From positions 1-34,387 of the forward strand of contig QMQE01000002.1 in assembly GCA_003650445.1 (NCBI GenBank): a DNA stretch of 34,387 bases. The letters are read 5' to 3'. Of the stretch, positions 7,877 to 16,206 are shown in pieces (positions within the stretch are counted from its first letter, which is position 1; every line of letters begins with the position of its first letter). The position numbers were made by a program, and so were the translations under genes. Source of the DNA: Acidobacteriota bacterium. Its GTDB lineage: Bacteria > Acidobacteriota > Holophagae > Thermotomaculales > Thermotomaculaceae. The notes under the pieces are model-generated. The model ran no database searches and was not told the origin of the DNA. It worked only from the letters and a program-made list of their open reading frames with translations.

Positions 7877-8884
7877 ATGACAGAAAGAAACGGATCATTG
7901 ACAGCGGAAAAACTGGAAGAAATGGTTCGGAGCTGGCAGGCATCCCGAATTGTGCTCAGCGCGGCGGAATTGAAGGTATTTGACCACATGGAAACACCGG
8001 CATCGTCGTCAACCGTGGCAAAGGCAATTGCTGGAGAACCCCGCTTCACGGACCGGCTCCTGAACGCGCTGGCGGTCCTTGGGCTATTGAAAAAGAAAAA
8101 CGGGCAGTTTCAAAATACAGCGGTTTCATCCGCGCACCTCGTGTCGGGGAAACCCGGCTACTGGATGGGGCTGGCCCATACCGAACACATGTGGCAGAGC
8201 TGGAGCCGTCTCACTGACATCGTGAGAACGGGGAAACCGGCCCGGGCACTCCCGAATCCTCCAAAAATAGAAAACTGGTTAGACGCCTTCATCACCGCAA
8301 TGCAGCAGTACGGTTCTGAACGGGCCCTCCGAATCATTGACATGCTGGACTTTTCCAATGTCAGAAGTTTCCTTGACGTGGGCGGCGGCTCCGGCGCGTT
8401 CAGTGTGGAACTGGCAAAACGTTTTCCGGGCATGGACATCTGTATCTTTGACCTGCCGGATGTTATTCCCCTGACAAAGCGCTTTGTGAACAAGAGCCAT
8501 GTTTCCGGCATCCGCTACGCCGAGGGTAATTTCCTCGATTTTCTTCCGAAGGAAGGCTTCGACATGGTATTCATGTCCCACGTAATTCATTCCAACCCTC
8601 CGGAAGGGGTAAAAACCCTGTTTCGACATGCCTTTCAGGCGACGGCACCGGGTGGACAGGCCGTTATCCACGACTTTATTGTCAACGACGAGCGAACCGG
8701 GCCACCCTGGGCGGTGATTTTCGCCCTGAACATGCTGGTGAACACCGACGGCGGAGACACCTTCAGCGAATCGGAAACCCGTAACTGGCTGGAAGAGGCC
8801 GGATTTACCGACATCACCCACCGGGACACCGGCTTAAATTCATCCCTGGCCACAGCAAAAAAACCGGAGGCCCAACAGAAATAA
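7877..8884 (+). CDS. SAM-dependent O-methyltransferase (hydroxyindole/plant-type)
   Basis: A 335-residue methyltransferase with the two-part layout of the O-methyltransferase family 2 (HIOMT/CrtF-like). An N-terminal winged-helix dimerisation domain covers about 5-95 (ASRIVLSAAELKVFDHM). The Rossmann SAM domain follows, with motif I FLDVGGGSGAFSVELAKRFP at about 164-183 and acidic FDLPDVI after strand 2; later come NFLDF, a His-containing SHVIHS and the C-terminal GG/ESETRNWLEEAGF segment. The ATG at 7877 has GGAGG 5 nt upstream and is preferred to the one at 7856. The acceptor is unknown. Its stop overlaps the next start (TAATG), so the two proteins are probably made together. Confidence 0.87.
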   Translation: MTERNGSLTAEKLEEMVRSWQASRIVLSAAELKVFDHMETPASSSTVAKAIAGEPRFTDRLLNALAVLGLLKKKNGQFQNTAVSSAHLVSGKPGYWMGLAHTEHMWQSWSRLTDIVRTGKPARALPNPPKIENWLDAFITAMQQYGSERALRIIDMLDFSNVRSFLDVGGGSGAFSVELAKRFPGMDICIFDLPDVIPLTKRFVNKSHVSGIRYAEGNFLDFLPKEGFDMVFMSHVIHSNPPEGVKTLFRHAFQATAPGGQAVIHDFIVNDERTGPPWAVIFALNMLVNTDGGDTFSESETRNWLEEAGFTDITHRDTGLNSSLATAKKPEAQQK

Positions 8885-11256
8885 TGAAAAAACTCGCCGC
8901 TTTCCTGTTTGTTTTTGTTCTTCTCTGCCTCCCGCTGAAGGGGAAAGAATTTACCTTCCGGATCTGCCACATCCCGGAACACCCCTGGCAGACAAATCTC
9001 CTGGTCATCAACCCGGGGGACAGTGATCTGGCGCTGCAGCTCCATCACATCTCAGAAAACGGGAACGAAGCGGTCGGCGACATGCTCACCCTTTCTCCCG
9101 GCGGCACCACCCTACTGAACGCGGATGCCATAGGCAACGGAGGCACCGGATGGCTGGCATGCGATGGTGACACAGCCCCGGCCGTGGTGCTGAGCTACCG
9201 TTACAGTGACAGCAAATCCATCTGCCGCTTTCCCCTGTCCCCGGACAAAACCAGCACAAAGTGGCTGCTGCCGCTGCCGTCGGACGGACCGTCAGACTGG
9301 TACGGCATTGCTGCCGCCAATTTCGGAGACAACACAGTTCAACTGACTGTTGCCGGAATAAAAGAAGGCAATATTATTGAACAAATTACCCTTTCCATTG
9401 GAAAAAACCAAAAAGCGGTGGATACCCTGTCCCACATCTTCCGGGAACTGAACTTCCAGCGACCGGAGTGGCTTCTACTGACAGCTCCTGTGGCAATGCC
9501 TGCCCCCATCGGCATTGCGGGAAACAACAGCCAGGACCGGCACCTGTTTTTTTCCGCCGAAGCGCTTGTCCCCGCCGGTGAAGATCAGGCGAGATACGCC
9601 ATTCCCCACGTGGCAGAAAGCAACTGGGACAGCACCGTGGAGCTCATCAACCCCGACAGCAGCAGCCTTGAAGCCACCCTCTATCGCCCCTATAAAATTC
9701 CATGCGCGAGGCCTCTGTCAGACACCCTGCTGCACCCCCTGGGAACCGCAAGCATTGACATATACAAGACCGGAGAGCCGGGACCACTGGTTATCAATTC
9801 CAGGATTCCCGTCGTTGCCCGGCTTCGCTACCACTACAAAGATTCTCCCTCGGTATGCAGTTTTTTCCTGGAAAATCGCTGGAGCCGGAAGTGGATTCTC
9901 CCGGATACGAAAGAAAACTATCTCAGCTGGCATGGAATCGCCATGGGAAATCCCCTGTCGGTACCGGTTGAAGTCACCATCACCGCCTACACCGCAGACG
10001 GGCCGGTGGCAGGAAACACAAGGACGGTGGAAAACGGGGGAAAATGGGTGGGACTGGCCTGGCAGTGGTTCTCAGATTACGAAGAAACGGCTCCGAACCT
10101 GTCTGAAGTTATTTATTTTCTAATTGAAAGTAATGTCCAACTGTCAGCACCCCTGCTCATTGCGGGAAACACCGCCCAGGACCGCCACGTCTTCCTGCCT
10201 GGAATCCCGGTGAATGAACCGGACACCTTCACTAAAAGCGGTCCGGCCCTCGGTAATTACTGGCCCACCGCTGGCTGGCGGGAATGCCGACCGGAGGAAG
10301 CGGGAATGGACAGCTCAAAGCTCCGAAAAGCCCGGGACTACGCCGCCAATCCCGCCATCAACACCCATGGACTGCTGGTAATCCGGGACGGCTACATCCT
10401 GGCGGAACAATACTTCCGGGGCAATAGCGAATCCACCATCCGCCACAGCTTCTCCATCGCCAAGAGCTTTGCAAGCTGCCTCACCGGGATCGCACTGGAC
10501 AGGGGTGAAATCCCCGGATTGGATATTCCCATCTACACCTTCTTCCCCGAATGGCAGCAGCCGGACACCCCGGCAATCAAAAAACGCATCACCCTGCGGG
10601 AACTTCTGACCATGACATCGGGAATCAAATGGAACCAGGATGCCCCGGATTACGACCTCGACAGGATGATTTTAAGCGGAGACTACGTCTCCTACGCCCT
10701 GAACAAAGCAGTTGTACATGAGCCCGGAACCTACTGGCAGTACAGCAATGGCGGTGCCGCCCTGTTCTCTGGAATTATTCAGTCCGCAACGGGGAAAACC
10801 CCTGAGGAATACGCCAATGAGGCCCTCTTTCCTGAAATCGGCTTTCAATACGACATGTGGGAATCGGACCGGGCCGGCCACAGCACCACCGCCTGGGGCA
10901 TCCACACCACAGTCCGCCAATTTGCCAAATTCGGCTACCTCTACCTGAACGACGGAAACTGGGACGGCAACCAGGTGATTTCCAAAAACTACGTCGCCCT
11001 TTCGGGCCAGCCGGTATCAGGTTCAGTCAACTGGTACGGCTTCCTGTGGTGGCTGAAGCCCTCCCTTGAAAACTGGGAAAATTCCCCGGTGCCCGACAAT
11101 CTGATAATTGCCTGGGGAAAATACAGCCAGCAGATCTTCGTCATGCCGGACCAGAACCTTCTGGTACTCCGCTTCGGCAATGATCTCTACTCAACCACTG
11201 ACGAATGGGATGAAGTCGAATTCCTGTCCCTCATTCTGGACGCGATAAAAGAGTAG
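8884..11256 (+). CDS. Secreted beta-lactamase-fold serine hydrolase with duplicated N-terminal beta module
   Basis: A 790-residue protein. Residues 1-20 are a signal peptide. Residues 34-223 and 247-439 are two copies of one beta-rich unit: W-x-T-x-LxINP (35/248), KWLLP / KWILP (127/336), WYGIAAANF / WHGIAMGNP (139/349) and GIAGNNSQDRH / LIAGNTAQDRH (210/425). The offset is 210-215 residues. Residues about 470-790 are a class C beta-lactamase/esterase-like domain with SxxK at S524-I-A-K527, YSN at 620-622 and a typical LLTMTSGI segment (575-581). The N-terminal units may bind a polymer or cell wall; that is inference. The start is fixed by the TAATG overlap with the methyltransferase gene. 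Confidence 0.85.
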   Translation: MKKLAAFLFVFVLLCLPLKGKEFTFRICHIPEHPWQTNLLVINPGDSDLALQLHHISENGNEAVGDMLTLSPGGTTLLNADAIGNGGTGWLACDGDTAPAVVLSYRYSDSKSICRFPLSPDKTSTKWLLPLPSDGPSDWYGIAAANFGDNTVQLTVAGIKEGNIIEQITLSIGKNQKAVDTLSHIFRELNFQRPEWLLLTAPVAMPAPIGIAGNNSQDRHLFFSAEALVPAGEDQARYAIPHVAESNWDSTVELINPDSSSLEATLYRPYKIPCARPLSDTLLHPLGTASIDIYKTGEPGPLVINSRIPVVARLRYHYKDSPSVCSFFLENRWSRKWILPDTKENYLSWHGIAMGNPLSVPVEVTITAYTADGPVAGNTRTVENGGKWVGLAWQWFSDYEETAPNLSEVIYFLIESNVQLSAPLLIAGNTAQDRHVFLPGIPVNEPDTFTKSGPALGNYWPTAGWRECRPEEAGMDSSKLRKARDYAANPAINTHGLLVIRDGYILAEQYFRGNSESTIRHSFSIAKSFASCLTGIALDRGEIPGLDIPIYTFFPEWQQPDTPAIKKRITLRELLTMTSGIKWNQDAPDYDLDRMILSGDYVSYALNKAVVHEPGTYWQYSNGGAALFSGIIQSATGKTPEEYANEALFPEIGFQYDMWESDRAGHSTTAWGIHTTVRQFAKFGYLYLNDGNWDGNQVISKNYVALSGQPVSGSVNWYGFLWWLKPSLENWENSPVPDNLIIAWGKYSQQIFVMPDQNLLVLRFGNDLYSTTDEWDEVEFLSLILDAIKE

Positions 11257-11292
11257 TCCCTGAAGCAGAAAACCAGATGGATATTTTTAAAC

Positions 11293-11320
11293 TTGACTTT
11301 AATTTTATCCATGCTAAAGT
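11293..11320 (+). promoter_or_regulatory. Promoter with embedded inverted repeat before the DUF4143 ATPase
   Basis: TTGACT (11293-11298), a 16-nt spacer and TAAAGT (11315-11320) end 6 nt before the ATG at 11327. ACTTTA (11296-11301) and TAAAGT (11315-11320) form a 6-bp inverted repeat that overlaps both boxes, so an operator is possible. No Shine-Dalgarno is present. Confidence 0.4.
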
Positions 11321-11326
11321 TAAACC

Positions 11327-12493
11327 ATGTTTGAGAGATGGATCGCGTTAGATGCAAATAAAAGCACCCTGCTGACCGGCCCGAGAAGATGCGGAAAAAC
11401 AACTTTACTTAAGCATTGCTACCCAGACTTTGCGTATGCCACCCTGGATGATCTGGACTTACTGGATTGGGCAAGGCGGGATGGGAAGGGATTGATCCAA
11501 TCACTTGGAAATCGCGTAATTCTGGATGAGATCCAACGTCATCCACCACTGACAGTGGCTGTGAAATATGCCATTGATAAAGGAAATGCCCATTTTCTCA
11601 TGACCGGTTCCAGCACCATCGGCCTGCTTGATGCCGGGGCCGATTCCCTCGCCGGAAGGATCAATATCCGTTCTCTTCCCACCGCATGCTGGGGAGAAAA
11701 CCGGGGCCTCCCCACTCACCGGATTTTTGAAGATGCCGTTCCTTTCCCTCAACTGCGAGAGGCGGAGCGTTTGCTGCCGGATGCGATTCGCTTTGGCCAG
11801 TTTCCTGAAATTCTCACGGCAGATTCACCTGAGAAAAAGCAGGAACTTCTCAAAAACTATCGGGACACGTACTTTACCAGGGACCTGATGCAACTGACAA
11901 ACATTGAAAATCTCGACGGGTTGATGGCACTTTACCTCAACGTCATCCGTTCCATCGGCTCATCCCTCGAAGTTTCAAACCTTGCAAGGGAAGCCGGAAT
12001 CAGCTTTGTAACGGCAAAAAAATATCTGAACTCCCTCCTTCAATCCCAATTGACGTTCAGGCTGGCCGGTTATCAGTACGGACCGGCCAAGCGCTACACA
12101 AAGGCGGCAAAAACCTATCTCGCCGATATGGGAATTGCACAGGGATTCAGGGCCCGCCTGTCCGATGGGCAGGCAATGGAAAACTTTGTGATTGCGGAAT
12201 TGGAAAAGCGGCGAAAATTGGGATTTATCCCCGCCGACCGCCTGTACCACTACCGTTCTGCAGGGGGGCGGGAAGTGGATGTTGTGTTTGAAACCGATAA
12301 ATTCCTCACCGCCATTGAAATCAAATGCACAAAAAAGCCCTCCCGTCGGGACACCCGCAACCTTGAGGATTTTGCTGCCGGTGTCAATGCGGAAAAAGCC
12401 GTACGCTGCTTCCTCTTCTATTCCGGCCTCGAATATCAGGAAATCGGCAACGTGAACCTCCTCCCGATTGCCGCCCTCTACCGGGGGAAATGA
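11327..12493 (+). CDS. AAA+ ATPase with C-terminal DUF4143 domain
   Basis: A 388-residue protein of the common AAA_14/DUF4143 family. Walker A is GPRRCGKTT (18-26) and Walker B is VILDEIQ (64-70, D67 E68). FLMTGSS (about 90-96) fits sensor 1. A winged-helix-like part lies near 210-245. The C-terminal DUF4143 part contains GGREVDVVF and AIEIKCT, spaced like a PD-(D/E)XK nuclease-type core. Cellular function is unproven; these genes are widespread, often sporadically distributed and suspected to belong to mobile or defence pools. It stands alone between genes of other kinds, with its own promoter and apparently leaderless start. Confidence 0.88.
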   Translation: MFERWIALDANKSTLLTGPRRCGKTTLLKHCYPDFAYATLDDLDLLDWARRDGKGLIQSLGNRVILDEIQRHPPLTVAVKYAIDKGNAHFLMTGSSTIGLLDAGADSLAGRINIRSLPTACWGENRGLPTHRIFEDAVPFPQLREAERLLPDAIRFGQFPEILTADSPEKKQELLKNYRDTYFTRDLMQLTNIENLDGLMALYLNVIRSIGSSLEVSNLAREAGISFVTAKKYLNSLLQSQLTFRLAGYQYGPAKRYTKAAKTYLADMGIAQGFRARLSDGQAMENFVIAELEKRRKLGFIPADRLYHYRSAGGREVDVVFETDKFLTAIEIKCTKKPSRRDTRNLEDFAAGVNAEKAVRCFLFYSGLEYQEIGNVNLLPIAALYRGK

Positions 12494-12847
12494 GTGGAAA
12501 GAATTTACTGTCTTTGGTTTCTTTAATAGATCCTTTCGCAGAGGATATCATACCGGTCAATGATTAATAAAAGCCGTTAAACAGGCGAACGTAATGGGTC
12601 CAAGAACCACCTTGGAAACCTTACCCCTCTCTACAATATTCACCTGCTCATCTCCCTTTTGTCTGCTTCTTAACCATTTTATTCCCCGCTCCCCTATCCC
12701 TTTCCTTATCTATTCTTTTCCAATGATTTTTCAATTCAGTGTCCCAATCGAATGGAGGGATGCCAGCGTTGGACGTCCGGGCCATCCGGCCCCTGAAGAA
12801 ACGGGGCCTTGTGGCCCCATTTCTTTTTGCAAGCGATGTCGATAAAT
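12494..12847. other. 354-bp intergenic region between convergent genes
   Basis: Separates the plus-strand ATPase from the minus-strand PLP enzyme. The first 270 bp are AT-rich and pyrimidine-rich with nothing recognisable. The right end carries the palindrome GGACGTCC (12771-12778), a small hairpin GGGCC-atcc-GGCCC (12779-12792) and a bidirectional terminator (12796-12825). No convincing gene. Confidence 0.5.
12796..12825. terminator. Bidirectional terminator hairpin
   Basis: A stem of 12 pairs with one mismatch: AAGAAACGGGGCC pairs with GGCCCCATTTCTT around a TTGT loop. It is followed by TTT on the plus strand and by TTTCTTC on the minus strand, so it can serve both convergent genes. Confidence 0.7.
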
Positions 12848-14020
12848 TTATTTCATGCTCTGGTCGAGATCGGCGATGAGTTCATCCACATCTTCAATGC
12901 CGACGGAGATTCGGACAAGGCCATCGCTGATACCGGCCTGTTCCCGGAGCTCCTTCGGCATGCCGGCATGGGTCATGGACGCCGGGTGCTGAATCAAAGA
13001 CTCTACCCCTCCGAGGGAAACTGCCAATTGGGCAATTTTCACACTGTTCATCATACGCTTTCCGGCGGCAAGGCCGCCCTTCAGCTCAAAACTGATGATT
13101 CCGCTGAACCCGTTCATCTGCTTTTTAGCAATTTCATGCTGAGGATGGGATTTGAGCCCCGGGTATTTTACCCAGGACACTGCCGGATGTGCTTCAAGGT
13201 ATTCAGCGATTTTCTGTGCGTTTTCGTTGTGTTTTTTCATTCGAAGGGACAGGGTTTTGATACCCCGAAGTACCAGAAAAGCCTCAAACGGAGGGATTAT
13301 TCCACCGAGATGATTGAGAATGTAACGGCAGGTTTTGTATTGCTCTTCGGTTTTCACCACAATCATTCCCGCAACCACATCGGCGTGGCCGTTGAGAAAT
13401 TTGGTCATACTGTGAACAACAATGTCCGCCCCGTGGTCCAACGGACGCTGGACAGCCGGGGAAGAGAAGGTGTTGTCCACCACGAGGATAGCACCGGCAT
13501 CATGGGCAATCTTTGCGGTTTCTGCAATATCAGAGACAACGAGGGTGGGATTCCCCGGTGTTTCCACGTAAATCATCTTTGTGTTGGGACGAACCGCATT
13601 TTTTACAGCGGAAAGGTCTGAGGTATCCACAAAAGTGTGTTCCACACCAAATTCCACCAACACTTTTTCAAGGGAGGTGGATGTGGGGCCGTAAACGGAT
13701 TCACTGCATACCACGTGGTCACCGGCTTTCACAAATGCCATAAAGGTGGTGTTAATAGCAGCCATGCCGCTGGCGGTGCCCAGGCCCTTGTGGCCATTTT
13801 CCAGTTCCGCCACCGCGTCTTCCAGTGCTTTCACTGTGGGATTGAGCATCCGGGTGTAGATGTATCCTTCCTCTTTCCCCGCAAAAAGTGCCGCACCGTG
13901 ATCGGCATCCCGGAACTTGAAGGTGGATGTCTGGTAGATGGGGGGCGCCACCGCGAGGTGTTCGTTTTCACTCATTCCGGCATGTACGCACAGGGTGTCC
14001 ATTTTGTGTTTCATTTTCAC
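12848..14020 (-). CDS. PLP-dependent sulfur lyase/synthase (Cys/Met metabolism family)
   Basis: A 390-residue fold-type I enzyme of the cystathionine gamma-synthase / gamma-lyase / methionine gamma-lyase family. The PLP Lys is K207 in SMTKFLNGHADVVAG, D182 (VVDNTF) pairs with the pyridine nitrogen, and Y55-x-R57 is the phosphate-binding motif from the partner subunit. At the position where methionine gamma-lyases have YGC this protein has Y110-G-P112, so it may prefer cystathionine, homoserine esters or cysteine. It lies 23 nt after the Mrp-NifX gene and appears to be the last gene of the Fe-S cluster operon. Sulfide or methanethiol release for Fe-S work is a contextual guess. ATG follows AAGGAG. 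Confidence 0.87.
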   Translation of the reverse strand: MKMKHKMDTLCVHAGMSENEHLAVAPPIYQTSTFKFRDADHGAALFAGKEEGYIYTRMLNPTVKALEDAVAELENGHKGLGTASGMAAINTTFMAFVKAGDHVVCSESVYGPTSTSLEKVLVEFGVEHTFVDTSDLSAVKNAVRPNTKMIYVETPGNPTLVVSDIAETAKIAHDAGAILVVDNTFSSPAVQRPLDHGADIVVHSMTKFLNGHADVVAGMIVVKTEEQYKTCRYILNHLGGIIPPFEAFLVLRGIKTLSLRMKKHNENAQKIAEYLEAHPAVSWVKYPGLKSHPQHEIAKKQMNGFSGIISFELKGGLAAGKRMMNSVKIAQLAVSLGGVESLIQHPASMTHAGMPKELREQAGISDGLVRISVGIEDVDELIADLDQSMK

Positions 14021-14043
14021 TCCTTCTCAGATTTCTTTCTATC

Positions 14044-15294
14044 TCAATGATTGCATTGATTTCCCGCAATATTTAAATTGTCGTTCAGGTAGTCTTTTGC
14101 CACCTTTGCCGCATTGTCCGCCGCGACGCCAATGACCACGTCCACACCCTTGTCCACCAGGATTTTACGGGCACTTTCGCCCAGCCCACCGGTCAACAGT
14201 ACATGGGCCCCCTGAGCCGCAATCCAGGAAGGGATTACGCCGGGTTCATGGGCCGGAGGAGTCAGGGTTTTGGCCTCCACAATAATTTTTTTCTCCGTAT
14301 CCACGATAAAAAACGCAAAACCGGAGGCATGGCCGAAGTGGGCGTCCAGTATCCCGCTGGCATCCACAGGCATGGCAATGGTCTGGATGCGGTCATCTTT
14401 TCGAGCTGCTACGGCCGCTGCACCTTCTTTTACGGTTTCTTTTTTCACCGGCTTTTTTTCTTCCAGTTCACTCAACACTTTCACAATGGGGTCAAAGGCA
14501 GACATTTCCTTGAACGCATGCATCAGTTTTCCGTTGTCAGATGCTTCCAGAAGATTATGGTTCAGCGGCAACTTTGCCAGCAGGGGGACACCGGCGTCCT
14601 TCGCCATTTCTTCTCCACCTTTGCCGGGGAAAATTTCAATATCTTCACCACACTTGGGGCATTTGAAGGTGCTCATGTTCTCCACAATACCCACGAGATC
14701 CATGTTCATTTTTTTACAGAAGGTGATGGATTTCTGCACGTCTTCCACCGCCATTCCCTGAGGCGTAGTCACGATGATGCCCCGGGCATCCGGAACCATC
14801 TGAAGGATGGAAAGAGGCTCGTCTCCGGTTCCCGGAGGGCAATCTACCACAAGGTAATCCAGTTCTCCCCAGTCCACATCGGAAAAGAACTGTTCAATCA
14901 GGCCGATCTTCAACGGGCCGCGCCAGATCAGGGCTTCTTTGTCGTGGGGCAGTAGAAATCCCACCGACATCAGTTTCAAGTTGTCTGTCATGGGCACCGG
15001 AATCATTTTTTCCTCGTCCGTCATCCCCGGGCGCTGGTCTTTTACACCAAAAATACGGGGAATGCTGGGGCCGTGGATGTCCACATCGAGAATCCCCACC
15101 CGATGCCCTTCCACCGCCAGTTTTGTGGCAATGGATGCTGCGACAGTGCTTTTCCCAACGCCGCCCTTTCCGGACAGCACTACGATTTTATGTTTAATTC
15201 CGCCAAGGGTGTTCTTTACCTCGCGTTGCCGGGCAATCTGTTCCGGGTTTTGATTCATTCCGCACGAACCTGTCGAACAGGAATTTTCACTCAT
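14044..15294 (-). CDS. Mrp/NBP35-type Fe-S carrier ATPase fused to a NifX/NifB-like domain
   Basis: A 416-residue fusion. Residues 1-280 are an Mrp/ApbC-type P-loop ATPase: N-terminal C6 and C11, deviant Walker A SGKGGVGKST (41-50), LVVDCPPGTGDEP (148-160), and the CPKC pair C212/C215 that bridges an Fe-S cluster between subunits. A charged, Ala-rich linker covers 278-300. Residues 303-410 are a dinitrogenase Fe-Mo-cofactor-type domain (NifX/NifB C-terminal family) with DAHFGHASGFAFF; the protein ends in CNH. It probably carries or delivers Fe-S clusters. It lies 33 nt after the second MinD gene and shares the operon with a separate NifX-like protein. Nothing else suggests nitrogen fixation. 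Confidence 0.9.
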   Translation of the reverse strand: MSENSCSTGSCGMNQNPEQIARQREVKNTLGGIKHKIVVLSGKGGVGKSTVAASIATKLAVEGHRVGILDVDIHGPSIPRIFGVKDQRPGMTDEEKMIPVPMTDNLKLMSVGFLLPHDKEALIWRGPLKIGLIEQFFSDVDWGELDYLVVDCPPGTGDEPLSILQMVPDARGIIVTTPQGMAVEDVQKSITFCKKMNMDLVGIVENMSTFKCPKCGEDIEIFPGKGGEEMAKDAGVPLLAKLPLNHNLLEASDNGKLMHAFKEMSAFDPIVKVLSELEEKKPVKKETVKEGAAAVAARKDDRIQTIAMPVDASGILDAHFGHASGFAFFIVDTEKKIIVEAKTLTPPAHEPGVIPSWIAAQGAHVLLTGGLGESARKILVDKGVDVVIGVAADNAAKVAKDYLNDNLNIAGNQCNH

Positions 15295-15327
15295 TTTGTA
15301 TCCTCCAAATGATTCTGTAGATGTTGT

Positions 15328-16206
15328 CTATTCAGTCTCTTCAGCCAATCGCGCTTTGAGCCGTTGCCAAACGTCGGCCACGGCCGTCGCCACCGGCGAA
15401 CCGGGAGCGGCCTCAATGACGGTCTGGCCATTGTTCATAGCCGAAATCACTTCTTCGGCATGATAGGGAATTCGGCCGAGACGGTCAAATCCGTTTCCCA
15501 CAGCCAGAGCCTCTATGTTATCGGACATTTCAGGGTGAATGTCAAACTTGTTTATCACCACACCCCCGGAAAGTTTGAAATGAGACATCAGCTCAAACAC
15601 CCGTTCCAGGTCATGGTACCCGGATATGGTGGGCTCGGTAACCACCAAAACGTAGTCCGCACCCGTTACTGACGCGACTACCGGACAGCCGACGCCGGGG
15701 GACCCATCCACGAGAATCAGCTCTTTCCCCTGCTCCACTGCCGCCGCTCTGGCATCGTTTCGGACCCGTGTCACCAGTTTACCGGAGTTTTCCTGCCCCG
15801 GGTTCAGCCGTGCGTGGAAAAAGGGGCCCAGCCTGGAACTGGAATGAAATACCGTTCCGGTGTACTGGGGTTCAAAAAGAATCGCATCGTGGGGACAGAA
15901 ATAGTAGCAGGCGCCGCAGCCCTCGCAGGCCAGCGGCTCCACCACATAATCTTCACTGATGGCGTCAAACTCGCACACTTCCCGACACTTTCCGCAAGCG
16001 GTGCATGGGTCCTGGAGAATTTCCGCCAACTTCCCCCCTGTGAAACTCTCGGTGTGATGGGTTTCTGGATCCAGAACCAGGAACATATCAGCGGCATCCA
16101 CGTCACAATCCGCCAGTACCGCGTTTTTCGCCAGTGAAGCCAAGCCCAGTACAACGGTGGTTTTACCGGTTCCGCCTTTCCCACTGATAATTACAATTTC
16201 CTTCAT
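15328..16206 (-). CDS. MinD/ParA-family ATPase with inserted 2[4Fe-4S] ferredoxin domain (second copy)
   Basis: A 292-residue P-loop ATPase. Walker A is SGKGGTGKT (8-16). A bacterial ferredoxin domain is inserted at about 64-110 with C68, C71, C74, C78 and C94, C97, C100, C104, enough for two [4Fe-4S] clusters. VDGSPGVGCPV provides the switch II/Walker B region. This family occurs as side-by-side paralogues in anaerobes and archaea near NifX-like and DUF134 genes, and is thought to work in Fe-S or metal-cofactor handling; the role is not established. The start overlaps the stop of the first paralogue by 4 nt, which suggests a heteromeric partner. Confidence 0.9.
   Translation of the reverse strand: MKEIVIISGKGGTGKTTVVLGLASLAKNAVLADCDVDAADMFLVLDPETHHTESFTGGKLAEILQDPCTACGKCREVCEFDAISEDYVVEPLACEGCGACYYFCPHDAILFEPQYTGTVFHSSSRLGPFFHARLNPGQENSGKLVTRVRNDARAAAVEQGKELILVDGSPGVGCPVVASVTGADYVLVVTEPTISGYHDLERVFELMSHFKLSGGVVINKFDIHPEMSDNIEALAVGNGFDRLGRIPYHAEEVISAMNNGQTVIEAAPGSPVATAVADVWQRLKARLAEETE

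Noticed and set aside
12809..13621. Open frame of 270 codons on the plus strand
   Set aside because: It lies opposite the PLP enzyme gene and has no recognisable motif or ribosome site; an antisense shadow.
14203..14955. Open frame of 250 codons on the plus strand
   Set aside because: Antisense to the Mrp-NifX gene, with His/Phe-rich composition typical of a shadow frame.
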